In this document: positions 17,002 through 25,080 of the stretch, one piece after another | Numbering within the stretch: the stretch's first letter is position 1 | Layout of the letters: every line of letters starts with the position of its first letter | From: Vibrio sp. Isolate32 | GTDB taxonomy: Bacteria; Pseudomonadota; Gammaproteobacteria; Enterobacterales; Vibrionaceae | Assembly: GCF_022397955.1 (NCBI RefSeq) | Contig: NZ_JAKEUQ010000037.1 | Location: 1 to 32,653, forward strand | DNA length: 32,653 bases | Direction: 5' to 3' | Program-made: the position numbers and the translations under genes | The notes under the pieces: model-generated | Told to the model about the DNA's origin: nothing | Seen by the model: only the letters and a program-made list of their open reading frames with translations | Database searches by the model: none

Positions 17002-18486
17002 CTAGTTCGATTTATTGATTTGAGGTGAGCTAGATTGTTTGCTCCGCCCGTAACTATCTTGATATCGAATAATGTCGTCTTCACTCAAATGGCTACCGGT
17101 TTGTACTTCGATCATTTCGAGTGGAGCGTCCCCTGGATTTTCTAGGCTGTGTACATGTCCAAGCGGAATATAAGTGGATTGATCCTCTTCAACGAGATAG
17201 GTTTTCTCATCATTGGTCACCTTCGCAATACCTGCTACAACAACCCAGTGTTCTGCTCTATGGTGATGCATCTGTAGCGATAACTTGTGACCGGGTTTTA
17301 CAGTGATACGTTTAACCTTGTCGCGTTTGCCTAGGTCGATTACATCGTATTTACCCCAAGGCCTAAACGCTTCTCGATGATGCACATGTTCTGTGCGATC
17401 TGCTTGATTCAGTTGGCTGACTATCGATTTCACGCCTTGAACTTTGTCTTTGTTCGCGACGAGTATGGCGTCTTTTGTTTCGACAATAATGAGGTTCTCG
17501 ACACCTACAGCCGCAACCAGCTTGTTTTCAGCGTGGATATAGTTGTACTGAGAATCGACAGTTAACACATCGCCTTCAATCACATTGTTGTGTTCATCTT
17601 TATCACTGACATCCCAGATTGCAGACCATGAACCAATATCATTCCAGCCAACATCCATCGGGATCACCGCAGCATCCGATGTTTTTTCCATCACGGCATA
17701 GTCGATGGAGTCGCTCGGGCTGCTTTTGAATGCTTCGGCGTCAATACGGATAAAGTCGAGGTCGGTATTTTGTTTTTCGAGAGCGTTTTTACAGGCCTCA
17801 AGGATCTGTGGGTGATGTTTTGCTAGCTCTTCTAAGTAGCGTGATGCTTTAAACATAAACATGCCGCTGTTCCAGAGGTATTGCCTCGAATCAATGTATT
17901 GTTCTGCGGTGGCTAGGTCTGGCTTTTCAACGAAACATTCAATGGCAAAAGCATGATGGGAGAGTGGTTCTCCTTGTTTTATATAACCATAGCCAGTTTC
18001 TGGTGCATTTGGAGTAATACCAAAAGTAACCAGTCTGCCTTGTTTTGCGTCTTCAACGCCTCTCGCCACCGTTTGCTGAAATTCAGCTGTTTTTGCGATG
18101 TGATGATCAGCGGCCAGCACTAATAATATTGGATCTGACTCATTTTGTTGGTTACCGCTTGTGTGACTTAAAGCCTGTAATGCAGCGAGTGCAATGGCGG
18201 GGGCTGTGTTTCTTCCGACAGGTTCTAGCAAAATACCACTGTGCGCGATGTTAGCCGATCGAGCTTGCTCTGCAGCAATGAAGCGGTGCTCTTCATTACA
18301 GATAATGAACGGAGCAGCGCATTCTGCGTTACTTAAGTTCGCCTCAAGACCTTGAAGACGCAAAAGGGTTTGCTGGAGCATCGATTGTTCGCCAGCAATA
18401 TTGAGGAACTGCTTAGGGTAAAGCTCGCGAGACAGTGGCCAGAGGCGGCTACCAGAGCCGCCAGCTAGAATGACAGGTAAAATCAT
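17002..18486 (-). CDS. manC: Mannose-1-phosphate guanylyltransferase / mannose-6-phosphate isomerase
   Basis: Bifunctional enzyme: the N-terminal nucleotidyltransferase domain makes GDP-mannose and the C-terminal cupin isomerises fructose 6-phosphate and mannose 6-phosphate. In 494 residues the pyrophosphorylase signature GGSGSRLWPLSRELYPKQF is at 9-27, FVEKP at about 176-180, and the isomerase metal site lies in LSLQMHHHRAEHW near 420. Length is typical of type II ManC. It is cotranscribed with manB downstream. The ribosome binding site is poor, and mscS lies 107 bases upstream on the same strand. Confidence 0.94.
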   Translation of the reverse strand: MILPVILAGGSGSRLWPLSRELYPKQFLNIAGEQSMLQQTLLRLQGLEANLSNAECAAPFIICNEEHRFIAAEQARSANIAHSGILLEPVGRNTAPAIALAALQALSHTSGNQQNESDPILLVLAADHHIAKTAEFQQTVARGVEDAKQGRLVTFGITPNAPETGYGYIKQGEPLSHHAFAIECFVEKPDLATAEQYIDSRQYLWNSGMFMFKASRYLEELAKHHPQILEACKNALEKQNTDLDFIRIDAEAFKSSPSDSIDYAVMEKTSDAAVIPMDVGWNDIGSWSAIWDVSDKDEHNNVIEGDVLTVDSQYNYIHAENKLVAAVGVENLIIVETKDAILVANKDKVQGVKSIVSQLNQADRTEHVHHREAFRPWGKYDVIDLGKRDKVKRITVKPGHKLSLQMHHHRAEHWVVVAGIAKVTNDEKTYLVEEDQSTYIPLGHVHSLENPGDAPLEMIEVQTGSHLSEDDIIRYQDSYGRSKQSSSPQINKSN

Positions 18487-18592
18487 AGCGTGGTACAGGG
18501 TGCATTAAAATTCTGGCGCCATGTTACCACGCTTCACTCTTTTTAATTATCGATAAACCACTTACTTGCCGATAAACAGTAGAGCCGTTGTG

Positions 18593-19708
18593 CTATCGAG
18601 GTCCTTCTTCGGTAGGAAGTGTCATATCCTGAACGTCACTCAAACCTTGTGGATCGATTTTTAGTGTTTGAGTTGGGAAAGCGATATCTGCATTGTGCTT
18701 GTGAATAATTGTAAGTACTTGCAGCAACACATCTTGTTTCACTTCATGGTATCTCACCCAGTTGACGGTTTTAGTGAAGGTGTAGATAAAGAAGTTCAGC
18801 GTTGATGGGCCAAACTTATCGAAGTTCACGATGAGCGTCTGCTTAGCATCGATGTCTGGGTGTGTTTCAAGCATGGTTTTTACGTCATCCACGATAACCG
18901 CTAACTTGCTCGCGTCTTCGTAACGAAGCCCAAAGGTTTCATTAATTCGGCGGTTTAGCATTCGCGATGGGTTCTCCACCACAATGTTACTGAATACCGA
19001 GTTTGGCACGTACAACGGGCGCTTATCGAATGTACGAATGATGGTCATGCGCCACCCGATACGCTCGACGGTACCTTCGATTTGACGGTCAGGAGAGCGA
19101 ATCCAATCACCGACTTTAAAAGGTCGGTCGAAGTAGATCATCATGCCACCAAAGAAGTTCGAGAGTAGATCTTTTGCTGCCAAACCGACAATCAAACCAC
19201 CCACACCACCAAAGGTCAGCAAGCCAGATAGGCTGAGCCCGAAAGCCTGCATTATTGTCAGACCACCCATGACCATAAAGAACAGACGAGCTACTTTTGC
19301 AATTGCTTGTACAGTAGTCTCATCCCTGTTTTTCTGCTCTAGGACGTAAGCTTCAGTATTGCTGATCATTCGTAAGGTAAACCAAACAAAGGTGCATATG
19401 ATCAAAATGTGTTTTAGCGTTTTTAACCAGTTGATTTCGTTTCCAAATTGGTCCTGAAGAATCAGTCCGATAGAGACAGTAGCAGGCCAACACCAAAGTA
19501 ACGTACTAACAGGGGTTTTCAGTGCTGCTAATAGCAGGTCATCCCAGTGAAAAGGGGTTTTCTGTACCAGTATTTCTAAGCGATTGTGGATAATTCGCCA
19601 AGCTACCCAAGCGAGAAAACTCGCAATAGTGATGAATAGGACACTGTTGGCCCAATCATTATGGCTCTGGTTAATGTAGGTTTGTACTTGGGTTAAGAAT
19701 TCATTCAT
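18593..19708 (-). CDS. MscS-family mechanosensitive channel (YnaI-like)
   Basis: A 371-residue membrane channel that opens under membrane tension. About five helices are visible, more than the three of MscS, which with the length suggests the YnaI/MscM-type branch. The pore-lining helix is clear: LLTFGGVGGLIVGLAAKDLL, followed by NFFGGMMIYFDRPFKVGDWI and the cytoplasmic beta domain (GTVERIGWRMTIIRTFDKRP...VPNSVFS). The start at 19708 has only a weak ribosome binding site. Upstream lie two adjacent hairpins and an IS66 remnant, so its promoter must be within about 80 bases or supplied by inserted DNA. Confidence 0.92.
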   Translation of the reverse strand: MNEFLTQVQTYINQSHNDWANSVLFITIASFLAWVAWRIIHNRLEILVQKTPFHWDDLLLAALKTPVSTLLWCWPATVSIGLILQDQFGNEINWLKTLKHILIICTFVWFTLRMISNTEAYVLEQKNRDETTVQAIAKVARLFFMVMGGLTIMQAFGLSLSGLLTFGGVGGLIVGLAAKDLLSNFFGGMMIYFDRPFKVGDWIRSPDRQIEGTVERIGWRMTIIRTFDKRPLYVPNSVFSNIVVENPSRMLNRRINETFGLRYEDASKLAVIVDDVKTMLETHPDIDAKQTLIVNFDKFGPSTLNFFIYTFTKTVNWVRYHEVKQDVLLQVLTIIHKHNADIAFPTQTLKIDPQGLSDVQDMTLPTEEGPR

Positions 19709-19773
19709 TTGTGTGCTGCCGCAGAAGTTATGAATTGGAAATTAGCAGAAACTCGAGTTGTTCTCTACCTTTA

Positions 19774-19809
19774 TTCTGTGGATACAGAAAACCACGGGTT
19801 TGCCCGTGG
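19774..19809. repeat. Two adjacent perfect hairpins upstream of mscS
   Basis: TTCTGT-GGAT-ACAGAA (19774-19789) is followed after two bases by CCACGGG-TTTG-CCCGTGG (19792-19809). The second has four A before it, so on the minus strand it resembles a short terminator. Immediately beyond (from 19811) is a broken IS66 transposase. The pair may be the end of a second element or an imported terminator; I cannot decide. Confidence 0.6.
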
Positions 19810-19813
19810 ATGA

Positions 19814-20137
19814 TCAGGCTCTAGCCCACTAGGCAAAGAGATAAAAGACACGCTCGGCTAATGGCCGAAACTTATCCTCGATATCGATGACGGTCACTTA
19901 TCTATCGATAATAATCGCGCTGAATGCGTAATTAAACCACTGGTCATTGGGAGGAAGAACTGGTTATTCTCTAACACACCAAACGGTGCTGATGCGAGCA
20001 CGATGCTTTACAGCATCATCGAGACCGCGAAAGCCAACGGTCTTATCCTCTACGACTACATGGTCAAATGCATGAAAGAGTTGGCGAAATCTGAGCCAGA
20101 TATCGATGCGCTCCTACCTTGGAACTTCAAACATTAG
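19814..20137 (+). pseudogene. IS66-family transposase remnant (C-terminal part, with internal stop)
   Basis: Frame starting 19814 reads SPLGKEIKDTLG, then TAA (19859-19861), then WPKL and the IS66 TnpC signature DGHLSIDNNRAECVIKP, VIGRKNWLFSNTP, and ends DALLPWNFKH with TAG at 20135-20137. The internal stop sits where related proteins read through (LG-x-WPKL), and the usual Arg in NRAER is Cys. The 5' part, including tnpA, tnpB and most of tnpC, is missing. It is therefore a dead fragment. A second, more intact copy in the opposite orientation is at the right end of the window. Confidence 0.88.
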
Positions 20138-20142
20138 CAAGA

Positions 20143-20170
20143 TCGCCCCGTGGGTTCATGGGGCGTCTAC
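20143..20170 (+). mobile_element. Right end of the left IS66 element
   Basis: A hairpin CGCCCC...GGGGCG followed by TCTAC ends at 20170. The same hairpin plus a xxTAC end occurs, inverted, at 32406-32432, so the last base of the element is placed at 20170. IS66 ends typically begin GTA when read inward, as here on the minus strand. The flank 20171-20178 would be the target duplication, but there is no left end to compare. Confidence 0.65.
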
Positions 20171-20393
20171 ATTTAACCCAGTAATAAAACTGTCATGGAG
20201 CCGTTACCACCCCATCTACTTTTAGCTTTAACGCTATTTCAATTAAGATTTTTCACTCCAAAATTCCTCTTTCTGTACAACCTTCTTCCGAGAGCTAAAT
20301 TTTCGCTTAACTTCCCTTAAGTTACATTGGTTTTTAAGGGGCTTAGGCTTCGGTAATCTCTAGGTTATTTTTATCCATCCCGGAACCTGTTAG
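20171..20393. other. Leader region of the c-di-GMP operon
   Basis: About 220 bases of noncoding sequence between the IS66 end and the first island gene. A promoter for the operon must lie here or inside the IS remnant; I see no clear -35/-10 pair. A run such as CTTAACTTCCCTTAAG (20309-20324) is a mild inverted repeat. The ribosome binding site of the next gene is weak. Confidence 0.4.
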
Positions 20394-23084
20394 ATGCGAA
20401 TGAACGAATCGTATATATATAAAAGTGTATTGATCACATTTATATATTGCGTGCTCTCGGTGAGTAAGAGTTTTGCCACGAATATTTTCAATGAAACTCC
20501 GACTGTGTATGAAGACTTAAAGACCTTACGAGTGGGGGTAATCACAGGTAGCGCTTCCGATAAGCTTGTGAGTGATACAGGTGAAAAGCGAGTTTACGAA
20601 AAGTATTTGGATAGCTTAGCGAAATATTTACCACCAAGAATACGAATAGAGTTACTAAAAGCACCATTAAGTGAACTTTTAGACTTAGCACAAAGAGGTG
20701 CAGTTCATGCGGTATTCGATTTATCCCCAAATGAACAGCGAGAAGATACTTTCTCATTCACTAACCCTATTCATTATGAAACTGTTTTTATATATAGCAA
20801 GTTAGACTTTGAAGAAGGTTTTCAAAGAGGTGATGAAGTATATGCGTTGAAAGGCTCAACGTGGGGAGAGGACGCGCAGAGCTACTTACATTCAATTGGC
20901 CTTCGCAATAACGTTTCCTACGTAGAAAGCATATCGGACCTTTATAGCAAACCAATATTTGTAGCGGGCAACACAAGTTTATTAAAACTATACCCACATA
21001 AGGCACCCATTACGTCTAATAAATCAATACATGTCGGAATTATAAAAGAATATGCTGGTTTTTTATTAGACCCTTTTAACGCGGCACTATCGGACGTCGG
21101 AGACATATATCTAAAAGAGGAAATAAAAAATAGTAACTTAATCGAAGTGGATTTAATTGTTGATGTGGATGTTAAACCCTTTTTTAGTCACGATGATAAT
21201 GATGTCTCTGTGCTTTCAAAATATCAATATTTATCGAATAAAATGGGTCTTTTTAAAATAAAACCCAGAGAGTGTGACGATGAAGAGTGCGAGCTAGGAA
21301 GTAATAAATTATCACGTCTTACAATTTATTCAGAAGATCTATTACAGGATTTCTATGTGACTGAGAGCATAGGCTTGTTAAAGCAGAGTCTGTTTACATT
21401 AGAAGACAGTGAGCAAATAGGTCGTGTCGGTGTGTTGCAACGAAACGAGCGGGTAGCATATCAATATGGTAGAGAGACGATATCTTATAAGTGCTCGAAT
21501 GATTTGATTGAGGGTTTTGAAAACGGAGAGGTTAATGGATTTATAGCTAGTGATTTAGATGGTCATTTAGCTATGGCTAACCTCGGCTATGAACAATATA
21601 AAAATCAACTGGTTGGTTATGAGTCTGTTGTGTTTGCAATACCTAAAAATATGAAAGACTCAAAAGTCGTTCATGACTCTATATCAGACTTGATTGCTAC
21701 CGCTAAAAGTACAGGGTTTATTGATAGAGAAGATGTGGCTAATACATATATGATTGAGGAGACGACACAGGGTAAATTAGTCGAACGGCAAAAGTTGCAC
21801 ATGACATATATCATATCGTTAGTGTTGATTTTGACTCTTTGTGCGTACCGAATAAAAAGTTATTTCTCCGACGGTATCAATGGATTATACAATAAGAGAA
21901 TGATCAATCTATTTTATAGAAATAAGAATCATAGCCATATTTTATTTATAAGAGTGAATAATAATTATGATGATGTAAATGACTTATCTAGGCATCGTAA
22001 CGATAGTTTAGCTCTACTTATAAAGCAACTTGCCCCTTTTAAGTGTATTAACTATAAAGCCTTTAGGTACCTAGATGATGCCATTATTATTTTTGTCGAC
22101 TGTCATGATGATATGTTGATTTATCAGTGTATAGATGAAGTTTCTCGTCAAATTTCAAAGTATAACCTAATTATAGATGTGGGTATAAAAGAAACGACAG
22201 GGGACTGCTGCTCTGATATTAAATTATCAAGCTCTGCGATGCTGGTAAACAGTGCTGAAAAAAACAAAAATTATTGCCATTACGAGTACTCCCAAATAGC
22301 TAAGAGCTATATGGATACTAGGTTAGTAGAAAATTCAATCAATGAATCTCTGAATAATGAAGGATTTGATTGTTATTTTCAGCCTAAAATCAAGTTAGAT
22401 AGCAGTGAGATGTATGGTGTCGAGGTACTAGCGAGGTTAAGCGTTAATAATCAGACTATTTCACCTGATATATTTGTTTCAATATTAGAGTCGAAGAAAA
22501 AGATTCATAATCTTGATTATATCATGATTAAGAAAACGATTGATTATATCTATGAAAAATCAATGTTTGATGTAAACTTTTCGGTCAATGTTAGTTCAAC
22601 AAGTATTGCGAGTGATGATTTTAGAGAGAAAGTATTAGCTCTGATCTCAATTAACAATGATTTAGATAATCTTGAGTTTGAGATAACAGAAACATTGACT
22701 AGAGAGTGCTTTGACCTCGTTCAAAAATTTATACTTGAGGTGAGGGAAATATCTAGCATAAAATTCTCACTCGACGATTTTTCTACAGGGAATTCGTCGT
22801 TGCTAGTACTAGATAAAATACACTTTGACACGGTTAAAATTGATAGAAGCATTTTGGAAATACTTAGAAAAAACGAAGGTGGATATAATCATATAAAAGA
22901 AATTGTCAATTATATAAAAAGCAAGGAAAGCACTGTGTGTTTAGAAGGTATTGAAGATAAAGATGATTTGGCAATTGCTCGCGAACTGAATGCCGACTTT
23001 GGGCAAGGGTGGTATTACGGTAAGCCAATGAATAAAATTGAGTTTTACGATATCTACAAAAATTTTTGGTATAAATATGAGTAA
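20394..23084 (+). CDS. Periplasmic-sensing c-di-GMP phosphodiesterase (SBP-SBP-TM-degenerate GGDEF-EAL)
   Basis: An 896-residue inner-membrane protein. After a signal-type helix (about 8-28) come two tandem substrate-binding-like domains (SBP_bac_3 type, about 40-255 and 260-460), a membrane helix (470-487), a GGDEF-like domain (about 490-640) and an EAL domain (about 650-890). The GGDEF domain starts GLYNKR as usual, but the signature is YLDDA instead of GGDEF, so it should not make c-di-GMP. The EAL domain keeps its catalytic set: E677 in EVL, N732, E763, D794-D795 in DDFSTG, K815, E851 and Q871, so hydrolysis is expected. Its 3' end overlaps the next gene by eight bases. ATG 20400 is an alternative start. 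Confidence 0.85.
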   Translation: MRMNESYIYKSVLITFIYCVLSVSKSFATNIFNETPTVYEDLKTLRVGVITGSASDKLVSDTGEKRVYEKYLDSLAKYLPPRIRIELLKAPLSELLDLAQRGAVHAVFDLSPNEQREDTFSFTNPIHYETVFIYSKLDFEEGFQRGDEVYALKGSTWGEDAQSYLHSIGLRNNVSYVESISDLYSKPIFVAGNTSLLKLYPHKAPITSNKSIHVGIIKEYAGFLLDPFNAALSDVGDIYLKEEIKNSNLIEVDLIVDVDVKPFFSHDDNDVSVLSKYQYLSNKMGLFKIKPRECDDEECELGSNKLSRLTIYSEDLLQDFYVTESIGLLKQSLFTLEDSEQIGRVGVLQRNERVAYQYGRETISYKCSNDLIEGFENGEVNGFIASDLDGHLAMANLGYEQYKNQLVGYESVVFAIPKNMKDSKVVHDSISDLIATAKSTGFIDREDVANTYMIEETTQGKLVERQKLHMTYIISLVLILTLCAYRIKSYFSDGINGLYNKRMINLFYRNKNHSHILFIRVNNNYDDVNDLSRHRNDSLALLIKQLAPFKCINYKAFRYLDDAIIIFVDCHDDMLIYQCIDEVSRQISKYNLIIDVGIKETTGDCCSDIKLSSSAMLVNSAEKNKNYCHYEYSQIAKSYMDTRLVENSINESLNNEGFDCYFQPKIKLDSSEMYGVEVLARLSVNNQTISPDIFVSILESKKKIHNLDYIMIKKTIDYIYEKSMFDVNFSVNVSSTSIASDDFREKVLALISINNDLDNLEFEITETLTRECFDLVQKFILEVREISSIKFSLDDFSTGNSSLLVLDKIHFDTVKIDRSILEILRKNEGGYNHIKEIVNYIKSKESTVCLEGIEDKDDLAIARELNADFGQGWYYGKPMNKIEFYDIYKNFWYKYE

Positions 23085-25080
23085 AAAATTAGAGAGTAAT
23101 CTGTTGTTAGGTATCTGTAATGTCATGGTCACATTGATTCCCATTCCTATTATATCAGGTTGTTTTGCTCTATTATCACATGCATTTTCCATAACCGGTA
23201 ATCACAGTATTTCATCGAATTTTTTTTTGGCATATCGAACGGTTCAAGACTTATATCCAGTTCTATTATGTGTGTATTTTTCACTCTTTCTATGCAATAA
23301 GTATAAAATTTCTAGAGCTCTTTTAATTACACCTTCAATTTCAGTTATGTTTATACTTTCTGATTTGCTGATGGTTGACAAGAATCAAATTAACCTTATG
23401 CAAACATTTATGTCATCAGCAGTGTTTATATCAATAGTTATTCCTATATTTATTGCTAAAACATTGCGTAAAATAAATGATATGGACTTGTTTTTTCGTT
23501 CGAACCTACCATTAGCAATTGAGCAAACAATGAATTTAGTGATCTGGACTATTTGTATTATCACAACTTTTGTTATTGGTTTTTATACTGTATATGTATT
23601 ATTTAGTGCGATATATGATTTATCATCAGAATTTTTTGAAGAGCAATCTTGGGAAGTGCCGGAGTACTTGAGACTTGTTACTTACATAATGCTCAAAAAC
23701 ATGTTTTGGTTTTTTGGCGTTAATGGTGGTAATTTTATCGGTACTTATGAGTCGTATGCGCCTGATGGCTCTGTAATTCTTACAAGCTTCATTGATCAAT
23801 ATTCATCAATAGGAGGAGCAGGAAGCACCCTGAGCTTGGTCATATGTATGATTTTAAGTGCTAATGAACGTTACCGAACTGTGGGAGCAATTTCATTGGT
23901 ATTAAGCATATTTAACATCAATGAACTTGTTATTTTTGGTGTTCCTATAATGCTTAATCCCTTAATGATGATACCGTTTATGCTAGCACCTGTTGTTGAA
24001 CTGTCATTGTCATATTACTTGTTAGAGTTCGGGGTTATTGAGCCAGTCTACGAGAGTTACTCTTGGATGATGCCAGTATTTTACAATACTTATATTGTCA
24101 ACGGGTGGGCATCTAGTGAAATGTTGGTTCAACTGTTAAACCTAGTAATTGGAATGTTAATTTATTATCCCTTTTTTAGGAGAATCAGTAGACTAACTCT
24201 GAATGCTAGTTCGAAGGTAACTAATGACAAATTTTTTGACTACGAAGATAGTCGTCAATCAGTCGGTGTGAGTGACGTAGTCGGGCAGATAAATAAAAAC
24301 ATTTCAGCTCAGCGTAGAATCGAAAAACTTCAGTCTACGGGGAGTTTTGAGCTGTTTTATCAGCCTATCTTAGACAACAACTCAAGACAAGTTGTTTCTG
24401 CAGAAGCATTAATTCGTCATAAATCAATAGAAGGTGTGATAACGCCACCAACATTTATCTCCGATTTTCACCTTACTGGTATGATCGTTGATCTAGATTT
24501 ATGGGTAATCAATCGAGCATTGTCGGATGTTAACTCTTTACAAAAGAGTAGCAAGGCGGAAATAGAAAACATTTCAATCAATGTTTCACCTTCAACATTT
24601 TTATCTGGAAACTTTAAGAAAGAGTTTGTTGATATTGTAAATAAGAATAACTTTGATTATAGAAAAATTACGTTAGAAATAACGGAAGATGTCCTAATAA
24701 ATAATGAATCTCGCACAGTTCTACAAATATCAGAACTTAGGGATTTAGGTGTATCTATAGCTTTAGATGATTTTGGTTCTGGCTACTCTTCATTAGGTTA
24801 CCTCTCTAAGTATAAGTTTGATAAGGTTAAAATCGATAGAATATTGACTAAAAATGTTGACTCAAGTATCGGACAAGAAATATTTACCCTTACCATCCAC
24901 ATGGTTAAGGCATTAGGTGCTATTACTGTCGTTGAAGGGGTTGAAAACCGAAGTCAATTGAACCTAATTAAGGATTTAGGCCCTTGTTTAGTCCAAGGTT
25001 ACTATTTATATAAACCTATGGACTTAACATCATTTGTAAATATTTTTAACTTAGGTAGGAAACGTGAGGTATATAAATGA
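23077..25080 (+). CDS. PTS EIIC-like membrane domain fused to EAL phosphodiesterase
   Basis: A 667-residue fusion. Residues 1 to about 365 form a multi-helix domain of the lactose/cellobiose PTS EIIC family: SSIGGAGSTLSL (about 245) and NINELVIFGVPIMLNPLMMIP (from 280) match the EIIC signature NINEPVIFGxPIVLNP, with Leu in place of Pro. No EIIA or EIIB domain or gene is nearby, so it more likely senses than phosphorylates a sugar. The C-terminal EAL domain (about 405-660) has EAL 443-445, NVSPSTF, EITED, D564-D565 in DDFGSG, KVKIDR, VEGVE and VQGYY, a complete active set. The ATG at 23077 overlaps the previous stop; an upstream in-frame ATG at 23038 is less likely. Its stop overlaps the next start (ATGA). 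Confidence 0.86.
   Translation: MSKKLESNLLLGICNVMVTLIPIPIISGCFALLSHAFSITGNHSISSNFFLAYRTVQDLYPVLLCVYFSLFLCNKYKISRALLITPSISVMFILSDLLMVDKNQINLMQTFMSSAVFISIVIPIFIAKTLRKINDMDLFFRSNLPLAIEQTMNLVIWTICIITTFVIGFYTVYVLFSAIYDLSSEFFEEQSWEVPEYLRLVTYIMLKNMFWFFGVNGGNFIGTYESYAPDGSVILTSFIDQYSSIGGAGSTLSLVICMILSANERYRTVGAISLVLSIFNINELVIFGVPIMLNPLMMIPFMLAPVVELSLSYYLLEFGVIEPVYESYSWMMPVFYNTYIVNGWASSEMLVQLLNLVIGMLIYYPFFRRISRLTLNASSKVTNDKFFDYEDSRQSVGVSDVVGQINKNISAQRRIEKLQSTGSFELFYQPILDNNSRQVVSAEALIRHKSIEGVITPPTFISDFHLTGMIVDLDLWVINRALSDVNSLQKSSKAEIENISINVSPSTFLSGNFKKEFVDIVNKNNFDYRKITLEITEDVLINNESRTVLQISELRDLGVSIALDDFGSGYSSLGYLSKYKFDKVKIDRILTKNVDSSIGQEIFTLTIHMVKALGAITVVEGVENRSQLNLIKDLGPCLVQGYYLYKPMDLTSFVNIFNLGRKREVYK

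Noticed and set aside
23038..23076. Upstream ATG at 23038 as start of the EIIC-EAL protein
   Set aside because: It would give a 47-base overlap with the first operon gene and an unusual N-terminal extension; ATG 23077 fits the EIIC N-terminus and the usual overlap.
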